Part shown: in pieces, positions 57,001-64,000 of the stretch
How positions within the stretch are numbered: the stretch's first letter is position 1
How the letters are laid out: every line of letters begins with the position of its first letter
Assembly (NCBI RefSeq): GCF_029338275.1
Contig: NZ_CP119789.1
Span: 3,038,001-3,102,000, forward strand
Source of the DNA: Haloarcula ordinaria
GTDB taxonomy: Archaea; Halobacteriota; Halobacteria; Halobacteriales; Haloarculaceae
Length of the DNA: 64,000 nt
Direction of reading: 5' to 3'
The notes under the pieces: generated by a model
Databases searched by the model: none
What the model was told of the DNA's origin: nothing
Seen by the model: the letters and a program-made list of their open reading frames with translations, nothing else
Made by a program: the position numbers and the translations under genes

Positions 57001-57312
57001 CTCCTCGGCGAGTTCGGCGGTGACGTTGAGGCCGGTCTGGCCGCCCAGGCCGGCGATGACGCCGTCGGGCTGTTCCTTGCGGATGATTTCGCTGATGGCC
57101 TCGGTGTTGATGGGTTCGAGGTACACCTTGTCGGCCATCTCCGGGTCTGTCATGATGGTCGCCGGGTTCGAGTTCACCAGGACGACGCGAGCGCCTTCCT
57201 CCTGGAGCGCCCGGCAGGCCTGCGCACCGGAGTAGTCGAACTCGGCTGCCTGTCCGATCTTGATGGGGCCACTGCCGATGAGCAGGATTGTGCGGTCTTC
57301 CTCGGCTGTCAT
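54070..57312 (-). CDS. carB: Carbamoyl-phosphate synthase large subunit
   Basis: Makes carbamoyl phosphate from bicarbonate, ammonia and two ATP. 1080 residues, complete. It has two homologous ATP-grasp halves: KIGQAAEFDYSGAQA with NSNPATIMTD in the first, and RIGQGVEFDYCSVHA with NNNPETVSTD in the second. A C-terminal regulatory MGS-like domain follows. It is encoded on the opposite strand from carA and separated from it by panE and the broken kinase. An upstream site resembling the carA palindrome suggests joint control. Confidence 0.97.
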   Translation of the reverse strand: MTAEEDRTILLIGSGPIKIGQAAEFDYSGAQACRALQEEGARVVLVNSNPATIMTDPEMADKVYLEPINTEAISEIIRKEQPDGVIAGLGGQTGLNVTAELAEEGVLEEHDVEVMGTPLDTIYATEDRDLFRQRMESIGEPVPASTTISLDEGESVTDFDEDAFRQRVEDAVDEVGGLPVIARTTYTLGGSGSGVVHEFEKLVDRVRKGLRLSRNSEVLITESIEGWVELEYEVMRDADDSCIIICNMENIDPMGIHTGESTVVTPSQVIPDEAHQEMRNSALKVIRELGIQGGCNIQHAWRDDGTPGGEYRVVEVNPRVSRSSALASKATGYPIARVTAKVAMGKRLHEIENEITGETTAAFEPAIDYVVTKVPRWPKDKFRDVDFELTTAMKSTGEAMAIGRTFPESLLKALRSSEYGPAVDWNEVDDDELETEYLVKPTPDRPYAIFEAFARGYTVEEVVELTDIEEWYIERFEQVADAAEAAQHGDFETAAQAGFTDQEITALAGGEFNDTHASWLPAVDGSDDEAVEAATDGAGVTVDAVETDTTDRDFKLVDTCAGEFRATTPYYYSTRDPVSGIDRDELMVDRDLESVVVVGGGPIRIGQGVEFDYCSVHAVQALEEVGIDAHVVNNNPETVSTDYDTSDGLFFEPVTAEEVADVIEATEADGVMVQFGGQTSVDIGHPLEQELQRRGLDCAVMGTSVDAMDLAEDRDRFNKLMDELGIAQAEGGTATSEDEALELAHDIGYPVLVRPSYVLGGRAMDVVYNDDDLQTYIEEAVRVSPDKPILVDEFLADAVELDVDAVADEDDVLIGGVMEHVETAGVHSGDSACMIPPRSQEIKDVMPRIREVTEDIADALDTVGLLNVQLAVRDGEVYVLEANPRSSRTVPFISKTTGVPIAKLAAKVMAGATLEELDVEEQIPEQVSVKEVVLPFDRLPGSDPRLGPEMKSTGEVMGTAGSFGKAYQKAQMCVGKPIPLDGTALVDLPVLGYEEHFEVQDLEDYADVDAVVDAIENDEIDLVASRNRDVLEACVENTVTYFSTIESAEAALEAINSNDQPLAVQAISERPKTTRQWGAD

Positions 57313-57335
57313 TACCCGACCGGAGTCTACACATC

Positions 57336-57343
57336 GTAATAAG
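57336..57343 (-). promoter_or_regulatory. TATA-like element of carB
   Basis: CTTATTAC on the minus strand, 24-31 bases before the carB ATG, with an overlapping TTACGA word. Confidence 0.5.
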
Positions 57344-57376
57344 CCCGGCGAAATGATACGAGTCTCGAAGCCCGAT

Positions 57377-57390
57377 TTCGAATATCGTAA
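57377..57390. promoter_or_regulatory. Putative Lrp-type site upstream of carB
   Basis: TTCGAATATCGTAA (minus strand TTACGATATTCGAA), an imperfect palindrome resembling TTACGAAATTCGTAA at carA. It is 65-78 bases upstream of carB, close to the 52-66 base distance at carA. Confidence 0.45.
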
Positions 57391-57438
57391 TGTGGCTCCG
57401 TCACACGGGTGCCACTCACACCCGGTCCTGCCACCCGA

Positions 57439-57663
57439 TCAGGTGTCGGTGAACCGGTAGCGATAGGGTTGCCCCTGGATGACCTCCACCTCGTCGGTCT
57501 GTGCCCGGCGACCGAGGACGGTCGCCACCCGGTGTGCGCTGTCGAACTCCACGTCGTGTTCCGCGAGCACTTCGAGGATCTCCCGGGCGGTCATGGGCTC
57601 ATCCGCGTCGGCGTCTTCGAGCACTGACCGGATGCGCTCGAACTCGCCGTGACGTATGGCCAT
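57439..57663 (-). CDS. Small winged-helix-like protein (uncharacterised)
   Basis: 74 residues from MAIRHGEFERIRSVL. A helical first half and the segment PMTAREILEVLAEHDVEFDSAHRVATVLGRRAQ suggest a small winged helix; the end (VIQGQPYRYRFTDT) would be the wing strands. An ATG at 57690 adds nine residues but overlaps the TATA box at 57689-57696, so I prefer the ATG at 57663, which lies 26-33 bases from the box. Target unknown. Confidence 0.65.
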   Translation of the reverse strand: MAIRHGEFERIRSVLEDADADEPMTAREILEVLAEHDVEFDSAHRVATVLGRRAQTDEVEVIQGQPYRYRFTDT

Positions 57664-57688
57664 ACACGTGTTCAGGACCTCATCCACC

Positions 57689-57696
57689 ATATAACA
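57689..57696 (-). promoter_or_regulatory. TATA box of the small winged-helix-like gene
   Basis: TGTTATAT on the minus strand, 26-33 bases before the ATG at 57663; it argues against the alternative start at 57690. Confidence 0.55.
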
Positions 57697-57758
57697 CCGT
57701 CAGACAACCGTCGTACGGCGGTTTCGGCCAAATCACCAGACGGCGACCTGCTACGCCG

Positions 57759-57776
57759 TGTCATACGAATATGACA
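57759..57776. promoter_or_regulatory. Perfect palindrome TGTCATA-CGAA-TATGACA
   Basis: 7-4-7 inverted repeat about 63 bases upstream of the TATA box of the small winged-helix-like gene and 22 bases after the stop of the gene upstream. It could be an operator for that gene or a terminator hairpin of its neighbour; no T-tract follows, which slightly favours an operator. Confidence 0.5.
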
Positions 57777-57797
57777 AGCGTCTGAAACCGTCGGCGG

Positions 57798-58334
57798 TCA
57801 GACGGCGGTGTCGTGGCGGTCGTCGAAGTTCCGCTCGCGGCGGTACTGGTCGACGAACGCCGCGACGTCGAACTGGAGCATCTGCTTCTCGAACTCGCTC
57901 ATCACCGCGTCGTCCTCGGCGTGGCTGACGGCGTGTTCCATCAGTTCGACCAGGAGCTCGACGACGACCTCGTGGAGTCGCCTGGAGTCGAAGTCGGTCA
58001 CCCAGGCCAGCGCGAAGCCCACGGCGCCGTCCTCGGCCGCGTCGGCCACGGCGACCTGGTCGGGGAACTCCTCGATGACGACGCCCATCAGGTGGGCCAT
58101 CGTGAACTGCTCGTGGTCGTCGGCCGGTTCGATGGTCTCCGTGAGCACGTCCTCTAAGAACTCGGGGACGAAACGGGCCAGCGGATGGGCGTCCAGCACG
58201 ACGGCGTGGGTCCCCCCACAGTCGCAGTCGAACTCGCGGATACCCATGTGGAGGTCGTCGTGGGTGTCGATGACCTCGCCACACGGCAGTTCGAGTTCGG
58301 ACTCGCGGCCGCCGGGCACGCGCGGTTCTGCCAT
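57798..58334 (-). CDS. Haloarchaeal protein of unknown function (DUF5815-like)
   Basis: 178-residue acidic soluble protein. The N-terminal 45 residues contain CGEVIDTHDD and REFDCDCGG, three cysteines that may bind zinc. The remainder is helical and very acidic. I recall the family as DUF5815, with moderate confidence. No function known. Confidence 0.68.
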   Translation of the reverse strand: MAEPRVPGGRESELELPCGEVIDTHDDLHMGIREFDCDCGGTHAVVLDAHPLARFVPEFLEDVLTETIEPADDHEQFTMAHLMGVVIEEFPDQVAVADAAEDGAVGFALAWVTDFDSRRLHEVVVELLVELMEHAVSHAEDDAVMSEFEKQMLQFDVAAFVDQYRRERNFDDRHDTAV

Positions 58335-58388
58335 TGGCGAGGGTTGGGCCGTCGCGTGGTTAAAGGCCGCGATACCGTCCGGCGCGGG

Positions 58389-59162
58389 TCAGAACGTCTC
58401 CTCGATTGACCTGGTGACGGCGACGCTACGCCCCGACGCGACCCGCTGGTAGGCGCTCGTCACGACGGCGATACCGAAGACGGTCACGACCTGCGAGAAC
58501 GCCGTCGTCACCAGCGTGGTGAAGACCGGCGGCCATGGAATCCCAACGACCTGCAGCGGGAGCGTCACGACCACCCCCAGGACGAACAGGACCACGGCGA
58601 GCGCGAGTATCGGGACGGCGTTCTCGAAGACCAGATCGATGCTCCCGCGAACCGCCTCCATGACGCCGCTGTCGTTCAGCGCGACCTCCTGCCGGACGAA
58701 GAAAAAGAGCAGCGAGAGGACGAGGCCGGGGACGACAAAGAGCAGCGACCCGAGCGCGATGGCGACCGTCGTCAGTACTGCGGCGGCCACCCCCGTTACC
58801 ACCGTCGGCCCCAGGTCGGCGGTGACCTCGGCTCCGAGCAGTGCGTCGGAGTCGCTCGCGAACGTCCGGATGGCGAGGATTCTGAGAGCCTCGCCGACTG
58901 CGAACATGACGAGGAGCAACGCGAGGACGACGCCGAGCGACACGTCGAGCGCGAGCGGTGACTGCCCGGCCACGGACTGTGGCGTCTGTGCCGCGTCGGG
59001 AACCACGGTCGCGAGCGACCGATCGATAGCGGTCGACGCCGACTGTAGCAGGACAGTGTTGAGGAGACTGTAGACGAGGAACGCGGCGAGAACGAGTGCG
59101 CCCCGCTCGCTCAGGAGGGCGTCAAGGCCGTCCGCGAGCGCGGCGCCGACTCGGAGAGCCAT
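58389..59162 (-). CDS. Haloarchaeal integral membrane protein (uncharacterised)
   Basis: 257 residues with about six membrane helices. Features include VRQEVALNDSGVMEAVRGSIDLV, an amphipathic segment common in predicted glycerophosphoryl-diester-phosphodiesterase-associated or DUF-type membrane proteins, and a double-glycine helix. The ATG at 59162 (MALRVGAALADGL) is preferred over 59183, which adds seven unlikely residues. Function unknown. Confidence 0.7.
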   Translation of the reverse strand: MALRVGAALADGLDALLSERGALVLAAFLVYSLLNTVLLQSASTAIDRSLATVVPDAAQTPQSVAGQSPLALDVSLGVVLALLLVMFAVGEALRILAIRTFASDSDALLGAEVTADLGPTVVTGVAAAVLTTVAIALGSLLFVVPGLVLSLLFFFVRQEVALNDSGVMEAVRGSIDLVFENAVPILALAVVLFVLGVVVTLPLQVVGIPWPPVFTTLVTTAFSQVVTVFGIAVVTSAYQRVASGRSVAVTRSIEETF

Positions 59163-59216
59163 ACCCCAGTTGCCGCAGGTCACCGAGATAAATCTGGCTG
59201 AACCGTTCCGCGACGG

Positions 59217-59633
59217 TCAGGGCCAGTCGTCGCGCTGTTCGTCTTCGTTGTCCGTCGCCGCGGGCGCCTCGGGTTCGCCCAGTTCCCATCCAGCGGCCTC
59301 GGCCGCGTCGGTGACGGACAGGAACTCCCAGTCGACGGCCGCCGCGAGGTCGGCGTCCTCGTCGTCGGTGCCGACGAACACGTGTCGGTCGGTGTCGAAC
59401 TGCTCTTTGACGTTGGTCAGACTCTCCTCGCGGCCCCGCGGGCCCGAGAAGAAGTCCTGACGGATGCGGTGTTTGCGCGTGAAGTTCGTCACCACGTAGG
59501 TGGGCTGTTCGGAGATGACGCCGACGTACTCGGACCACTGGCGCGCGTCGGTGAACACGCTGTCGGGATAGGCCAGCTGCTTGAGGGCGTCTAAGTCGAA
59601 CGCGAGGGTCATGTCGCCGCTGCCGCCGTCCAT
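59217..59633 (-). CDS. Haloarchaeal protein of unknown function (DUF7124-like)
   Basis: 138 residues, soluble. The conserved-looking core is MTLAFDLDALKQLAYPDSVF, then WSEYVGVISEQPTYVVTNF and RIRQDFFSGPRGREESL. The last 25 residues are acidic linker. I recall a haloarchaeal DUF7124 with this core, tentatively. ATG at 59633; an internal ATG at 59612 would also be possible. Confidence 0.65.
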   Translation of the reverse strand: MDGGSGDMTLAFDLDALKQLAYPDSVFTDARQWSEYVGVISEQPTYVVTNFTRKHRIRQDFFSGPRGREESLTNVKEQFDTDRHVFVGTDDEDADLAAAVDWEFLSVTDAAEAAGWELGEPEAPAATDNEDEQRDDWP

Positions 59634-59684
59634 ATGACGGAGAGCGGGACCGGTAGAAAAAAGGGCGTCGTTCTCGGGTGCGTG

Positions 59685-59903
59685 TCAGTCGCGGTCGCGG
59701 TCTTCTCGCTCGAGCATCGCCGCCTCCCGCTGGACGGCGGCCAGTTCCCGCTCTGCCTCTGGATTGCCGCCGCCGTGGCCGGTCAGGACCGAGGCGTCGA
59801 GAACGGACCGAACGAAGCCGCCGTCGTCTTCGTCGTCGGCGTCCGGATCGTCGCCCTCGTCGGGACGGCGACCCCGCAGGCGTTCGAGGAGCGAACGGAG
59901 CAT
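59685..59903 (-). CDS. Small acidic hypothetical protein
   Basis: 72 residues with a basic helical start (MLRSLLERLRGRR), an Asp-rich stretch and a helical C-terminus (ERELAAVQREAAMLEREDR). No family recognised. Kept because it fills a same-strand gap between two real genes and has the acidic composition of local proteins; it could be a random frame. Confidence 0.5.
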   Translation of the reverse strand: MLRSLLERLRGRRPDEGDDPDADDEDDGGFVRSVLDASVLTGHGGGNPEAERELAAVQREAAMLEREDRDRD

Positions 59904-59952
59904 ACGTGAGCTACGGGCGGGAGGGGAAAAACAGTGGCGACGGTCCGGGCGG

Positions 59953-61203
59953 TTACTCCGCGGTCGCGGGCGCGGCTTCCTTCACGGCCTCGAGGTCGAC
60001 ATCCTTCTCCAGGAGCATCTCCTTCTTCTCGGCCACGAGGCGCTCCTCGCGGATGAGCTTCTTGAACTTCGACTGCTGGGAGAGGTCGCCGATGAGGACG
60101 CCGCCGATGAGCTGGCCGTTCTCGAAGGCGAGTCGGCGCCACTCGCTGTCGGAGTACTTGCGCTGGGCCTCGTCGTCGCCCCGGGCGGGGTGGCCAAAGG
60201 AGAGGAAGGGGAAGTCGAAGTGCGTAATCGAGTACGAGGAGACCCAGCGGAACTCCTTCGCCTCGTCGTCGGCGACCATGTTCTGGCCGGCGACCGAGCC
60301 CTGCTCCTTCGCCGACCCCCAGGCCCCGTTCTGGGCGCGGGAGTTCAGGATGGTGTCGTAGAACTGCGTGATGTCGCCGGCCGCGTAGACGTCCTCGGCG
60401 CCGGTCTGCATGTACTCGTCGACGACGACGCCGTCGTCGAGCTCGATGTCGGTCCCGGCCAGGAACTCCGTGTTGAAGTCGAGGCCGATGGCGACGCCGG
60501 CCCACTCGCCGTCGTACTGCTCGCCGTTGGGGTCGACCGCGCCGGTGACGTGGCCGTCGTCGTCGACCTCGAAGTGGTCGACGCCCGAGTCGAACACCGG
60601 TTCGACGCCGTTCTCGCGCAGGGCGTCGTGGATGATCTCGGCGCCGTCCTCCGAGAGCGCGTAGCGCCACCAGCGGTTGCCACGCATCAGGTACTTCGCG
60701 TCGATGCCCTGGGCGGCACAGACCGCCGCGAGGTCGATGCCGAGCAGGCCGGCCCCGACGATGATTCCCTGGTCGGCGTCGGCGGCGTGCTCGGCGATAC
60801 CGCGGGCGTCCTGGAAGGTCCAGAAGTGGTGGAGGCCGTCGGCGTCGGAGTTCTCGACGGGGAGCTGGGCGGGCGTGCCGCCGGTGGCGACGAGGAGCTT
60901 GTCGTACTCGTAGGTGTCGCCCGTGTGCGTGTTGACCTCGTGAGCGTCGACGTCGATGTCGGTGACGTGCGTGTTGAGCTCCAGGTCGATGTCGCGGTCG
61001 GTGTACCACTCGGGGTCGTGGATGGAGATGGGGGCCTCGGGGAGCTTGCCCTTCGCGAACTCCTTGATGAGGATGCGGTTGTACAGCGCCTCGCCCTCGT
61101 CGGTGAGGACGGTCACCGACGCATCCGGGTCTTTCTCCCGGATTGTCTCGGCCGCGGACGCTCCCGCGATGCCATCTCCGATTATCACGTGCGACGTGCT
61201 CAT
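59953..61203 (-). CDS. NAD(P)/FAD-dependent oxidoreductase (NirB/nitrite-reductase-like reductase family)
   Basis: 416 residues. The FAD-binding motif is HVIIGDGIAGASAAETIREKD at the N-terminus. The NAD-binding motif IIVGAGLLGIDLAA lies near residue 150, and the second FAD motif is VYAAGDITQFYD near 290. The arrangement matches rubredoxin/ferredoxin reductase-like enzymes. The ATG at 61203 (MSTSHVIIGDG) begins right at the fold; the reading to 61311 is not used. Electron partner unknown. Confidence 0.9.
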   Translation of the reverse strand: MSTSHVIIGDGIAGASAAETIREKDPDASVTVLTDEGEALYNRILIKEFAKGKLPEAPISIHDPEWYTDRDIDLELNTHVTDIDVDAHEVNTHTGDTYEYDKLLVATGGTPAQLPVENSDADGLHHFWTFQDARGIAEHAADADQGIIVGAGLLGIDLAAVCAAQGIDAKYLMRGNRWWRYALSEDGAEIIHDALRENGVEPVFDSGVDHFEVDDDGHVTGAVDPNGEQYDGEWAGVAIGLDFNTEFLAGTDIELDDGVVVDEYMQTGAEDVYAAGDITQFYDTILNSRAQNGAWGSAKEQGSVAGQNMVADDEAKEFRWVSSYSITHFDFPFLSFGHPARGDDEAQRKYSDSEWRRLAFENGQLIGGVLIGDLSQQSKFKKLIREERLVAEKKEMLLEKDVDLEAVKEAAPATAE

Positions 61204-61333
61204 GCACGACGGTAGTGGATAGGGCCTAATGTGGATTGCTATCTGTGTATTGTTTGCGATAGTGGGCCGCCAGCGGCCGACAGCGTCGAGAGTCGGGGAT
61301 TTCAAGACCACCTAGTCCCTTGACCGGTCCGAG

Positions 61334-61936
61334 ATGAAGCTCCACCAGAACCCGCGCCACTGGGCGAGCAAGAAGGCGCTGACCACCCCCGGCATCCGGT
61401 CGGTCGCCAACTACGGGCTCGTGAAACTCCACACCAAGATATTCCTCGGGAAGGCCGACGAAGACCGCCGGGAAGAGCGGCGCGAGCACCTGGACGACTT
61501 CTTCGACGCGACGATGGACACCTACGTCGCGGCGCTCCAGGCCGACTACTCGGAGGCCGAGGCCCGCGAGATAACCCACCTCCAGGCCAACTTCGACTTC
61601 TACAACCACGGCTGGACGGAGATGATGGAGATTCCCACGGACGAACTGGCGACACACTTCGAGCGCTACGCGGACTTCTTCGAGACCCACGACATCACCA
61701 TCGACGCCCCGCTCGGCTCGTTCGCGCCGGCCGACGGCGTCACCGAGGCCCCCTCGACGCCCGAGAAGCTCGACGACCCCGAGCACCCGCACGCCGAGGG
61801 CGGATTCGCCGACGACGTCTACGTCGAGACGGAGGACGGGGAGGTCGTCGTCGGCGGCGGCGAGGAGCCCGAGGACGTCAGCGTCACGGAGTCGCCGGTC
61901 GTCGACGACGACGTCGAGAGCGCACGCGGCGACTGA
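61334..61936 (+). CDS. Haloarchaeal protein of unknown function (DUF6149-like)
   Basis: 200 residues. The N-terminal 115 residues are helical and of a conserved type (QNPRHWASKKALTTPGIRSVAN, then HLQANFDFYNHGWTEMMEIP); the last 65 residues are an acidic, disordered tail. I recall the family as DUF6149, with moderate confidence. Function unknown. Divergent from the oxidoreductase gene. Confidence 0.72.
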   Translation: MKLHQNPRHWASKKALTTPGIRSVANYGLVKLHTKIFLGKADEDRREERREHLDDFFDATMDTYVAALQADYSEAEAREITHLQANFDFYNHGWTEMMEIPTDELATHFERYADFFETHDITIDAPLGSFAPADGVTEAPSTPEKLDDPEHPHAEGGFADDVYVETEDGEVVVGGGEEPEDVSVTESPVVDDDVESARGD

Positions 61937-61948
61937 GTCCCGACCGGG

Positions 61949-62752
61949 TCACCGGGAGCGTTCTGCACCACGGACGTCCAGCACGAAGGGAGCCTGTAAC
62001 GCGACGAGGCGCCCCCGCTCGTGGAAACCGTGGACGCCGAACGAGTAGCGCCCCTCCACGGTATCGAAGGTGACGGCACGCCGGACGGACCGCCCAGCAG
62101 GGGTCGCGGTCGCGGTGTCGGCACTGGTCCCGTTCGCGGTGTCGCCGTCCGTCCCGTCGACCGCGCCGCCACCGGTCCCGTTCACCGCCTCGCTACCCGT
62201 CCCGGCTTGCTCGCGGGTCCCGTCCTCTTCGGTCACCGTCCGTCGTGGCGTCCCCTCCTCCGTACCGAGGCCGAGCGTCCAGGTGACCGCCTCGTCGGCG
62301 CCGATCGTCAGTCTCGTGTCGCTCCGCCCCGCCAGGAGAACGTTCCACCCGTCGGCGTCGTTCCGGGCGAGTAGCCACCGGCCCGTTCGCGTCTCGAAGG
62401 GCGTCGCCGAGCGGTTCCTGAGCGTGAAGGAGAGCGCGTCGTCGGGCCGTCGGACGGGCCCGAGCACGAAGGGGCTCCGGTCGGGGAACAGGCCGACATC
62501 GCCGGGGTAGGCCCGCGGCGAGCAGACGTACGCATCGGCTCCTCGGGGGAGCAACGGACAGCCGAGCGACGAGGGGAACTGGAAGACCGGCGCGGGCGTC
62601 GGCGAGGCCGTCGGTGGTGTCACCCTGTCGTCGTCCGTGGGGACCGGTGCAGGCGTGACTGGGGGCGCACGCTCGGGCGTCGTTCGACCGGGACACCCGG
62701 CCAGCGCTCCGAGCGTCGCACCGACCGAGGCGAGCAGGGCCCGTCGTCGCAT
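61949..62752 (-). CDS. Secreted haloarchaeal lipoprotein (uncharacterised)
   Basis: 267 residues. The signal MRRRALLASVGATLGALAGC ends in a lipobox at Cys20; the RRR start suggests Tat export. The mature protein has a Thr/Pro-rich linker, a beta-rich domain (SFTLRNRSATPFETRTGRWLLARNDADGW) and a Gly/Thr/Asp low-complexity insert near residues 190-215. The final part (VEGRYSFGVHGFHERGRLVALQAPF) resembles the ending of the neighbouring lipoprotein. Start at 62752 chosen by the signal peptide. Confidence 0.8.
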   Translation of the reverse strand: MRRRALLASVGATLGALAGCPGRTTPERAPPVTPAPVPTDDDRVTPPTASPTPAPVFQFPSSLGCPLLPRGADAYVCSPRAYPGDVGLFPDRSPFVLGPVRRPDDALSFTLRNRSATPFETRTGRWLLARNDADGWNVLLAGRSDTRLTIGADEAVTWTLGLGTEEGTPRRTVTEEDGTREQAGTGSEAVNGTGGGAVDGTDGDTANGTSADTATATPAGRSVRRAVTFDTVEGRYSFGVHGFHERGRLVALQAPFVLDVRGAERSR

Positions 62753-62795
62753 ACGACAGCCCACGCACTCCAGGGGTATGGGTCCGACGCCGCGT

Positions 62796-63404
62796 TCAGC
62801 CGCTCGCCACGACGTCGAACAGCGCGAGGCACTCGGAGTAGGTGGCCGAGGCTGCCCCGACCGTCTGGACGCCCAGCGCGTACCGCCCCGGAACGAGGTC
62901 TGTGACGACAGGCTCCGTTCGGTCGTTCGTGGCACGATCGACCGTATCCAGGAGCCAGTAGTACCGCTCGCCGGGTTGGAGCTGGTGACCCGGGGTCTGC
63001 CCGGTGGCCGTCGCGACGCTGTCCCACCCGTCGTCCGTCTTCCGCAGGAGATACCAGCTGTCGGCGAACACCGAGAGCGACCCCGTCGCGCTCCACTGGA
63101 GGGTGAACCGGACCGGCTCGGCCAGCCGGTCGCCGGCGAGTGCCGCGACCGCGCGGTCCGGCGTGAGCCGGAGACTCGCGTCGGGGGGCTGGGTGTGTGA
63201 ACAGACCGTCCGGTGGGTCCGGTGGTCGAAGGTGAGACAGCCTTCGTCGGCGAAGCGCTGCCGGCCGACGTCCGGCGTCGCTTCGTCGGTCGGGACCGGC
63301 GCCGGGGTCACCGTCGCGCCGTCGCGCTCGCTGGCTGGGGACCCGATGCTCCCGCACCCGGCGAACAGACCCGCGGCCACGGCGAGGAACGGCCGGCGAC
63401 GCAT
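62796..63404 (-). CDS. Secreted haloarchaeal lipoprotein, paralog of the downstream gene
   Basis: 202 residues. The signal MRRRPFLAVAAGLFAGCG has a lipobox at Cys17. The mature part has a Pro/Thr linker (TVTPAPVPTDEATP, the same TPAPVPTD word as the neighbour), a central strand block (VRFTLQWSATGSLSVFADSWYLLRKTDDGW) and the ending VPGRYALGVQTVGAAS. The fold thus parallels the gene at 61949-62752, so the pair arose by tandem duplication. Function unknown. Start at 63404 chosen by the signal peptide. Confidence 0.8.
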   Translation of the reverse strand: MRRRPFLAVAAGLFAGCGSIGSPASERDGATVTPAPVPTDEATPDVGRQRFADEGCLTFDHRTHRTVCSHTQPPDASLRLTPDRAVAALAGDRLAEPVRFTLQWSATGSLSVFADSWYLLRKTDDGWDSVATATGQTPGHQLQPGERYYWLLDTVDRATNDRTEPVVTDLVPGRYALGVQTVGAASATYSECLALFDVVASG

Positions 63405-63450
63405 CTGGCGATACGTGGGCTGCCAGCACAAAGAATGTGGGAGTTCGACG

Positions 63451-64000
63451 CTACTCGCGCGGTCCGGTCGCTTGCTCCGCGACACGGTCCGTGGAGGCTC
63501 GCTCGGCGATGCGGTCGGCACACTCGTAGCCCGCGACGATACCGCCGTTGAGGCTCCGCTCGGGGTACTGGGCCCGGGAGGCCATCCCGGCGTAGTAGAC
63601 GCCCTCGGCCACCTCGTCACGCAGGTCGTAGGGGACCACCATGTCGAGGTACCCACGTTCGTACACCGGGGCCGTCCGGGGGTTCCGTGCCGTCCGGACC
63701 CAGTTGACAGCGTCGCGGTCGAAGTCGGGGAAGAGGTCCTCGATGCCCGAGAGCCACGTCTCGCGGACTTCGTCGTCGTCCTGCTGCCAGACGTCCTCCG
63801 AGGGGTCCTGGACGTAGCGGGCGACGTACAGCAGGTGCTCGCCGCCGTAGCGCTCGGGCGGGACGAAGTTCGTGTGCTCGATGAGCGCGCCGAATGGTGC
63901 CTCGTCGGCGATGTTGAGCCAGTAGGTGTCGAGCAGCGACTCGTCCATACTGACTACCGAACACACCGTCCCCTGGAAGTCGATGTCACAGGGATAGCCC
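63451..64000 (-). CDS. FAD-dependent oxidoreductase, C-terminal part (cut by window edge)
   Basis: Open at the right edge: the frame continues through the last base with DIDFQGTVCSVV before the internal GTG at 63966, so the true start is outside the window. The visible 180 or so residues contain YWLNIADEAPFGALIEHTNFVPPERYGG and end with GVYYAGMASRAQYPERSLNGGIVAG, the C-terminal FAD-binding segment of the amine-oxidase/protoporphyrinogen-oxidase-like family. The N-terminal Rossmann motif is not visible, so the exact reaction is open. Confidence 0.82.
   Translation of the reverse strand, partial: GYPCDIDFQGTVCSVVSMDESLLDTYWLNIADEAPFGALIEHTNFVPPERYGGEHLLYVARYVQDPSEDVWQQDDDEVRETWLSGIEDLFPDFDRDAVNWVRTARNPRTAPVYERGYLDMVVPYDLRDEVAEGVYYAGMASRAQYPERSLNGGIVAGYECADRIAERASTDRVAEQATGPRE

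Overview
The window is chromosomal DNA from an extremely halophilic archaeon (class Halobacteria). The signs are high GC, strongly acidic predicted proteins, TATA boxes 24-33 bases upstream of many start codons (a leaderless transcript pattern), and archaeal core genes: clamp-loader large subunit, archaeal DnaG, IF5A with deoxyhypusine synthase, and mevalonate-pathway HMG-CoA synthase. I do not assign a genus. I found no rRNA, tRNA, CRISPR array, insertion sequence, integrase or phage gene. It reads as dense, mostly core chromosome.

Layout. 0-10 kb: deoxyhypusine synthase, an aldehyde dehydrogenase, SprT-like and NIF3-like proteins, an IF5A-agmatinase operon (so the IF5A modification genes lie within about 6 kb), an ABC1/UbiB kinase-like protein, Hsp20, a GIDE-domain membrane protein and an internally shortened MoeA. 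10-16 kb: a HAD phosphatase, pterin carbinolamine dehydratase, and a tetrapyrrole cluster (fused AhbA/AhbB-like siroheme decarboxylase, Met8-like dehydrogenase, glutamyl-tRNA reductase), then a cold-shock protein. 16-21 kb: two convergent cis-prenyltransferases, a DUF92 membrane protein (a family that includes a lipid-phosphate kinase), an acetyltransferase and DnaG. 21-28 kb: a DUF3311/sodium-symporter pair, a peroxiredoxin, a permease fused to universal stress domains, a double-Usp protein and an HFX_2341-type regulator.

28-28.5 kb holds a 267-base element that can fold into a closed four-way junction. 28.5-44 kb: ValS, a saccharopine-dehydrogenase-like protein, PdxS, a DCC-family protein, MscS, a pilin-like Ig-domain surface protein, HMG-CoA synthase, an XRE regulator and RfcL. 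44-48 kb: a polar amino-acid ABC operon and a half-size CtaA. 48-57.5 kb: an Lrp regulator divergent from carA, ketopantoate reductase, a 7TM histidine kinase broken by one in-frame stop codon, and carB. A palindrome between lrp and carA has a close relative at a similar distance upstream of the separate carB gene. 57.5-64 kb: small haloarchaeal proteins of unknown function, an NAD(P)/FAD oxidoreductase, two related secreted lipoproteins, and the 3' part of a second FAD oxidoreductase cut by the window edge.

Most notable: (1) complementary sequence losses in the two cis-prenyltransferases, suggesting a heteromeric enzyme next to a possible lipid kinase; (2) the four-way-junction repeat at 28035-28301; (3) the shared putative Lrp operator at carA and carB; (4) the nonsense-interrupted histidine kinase.
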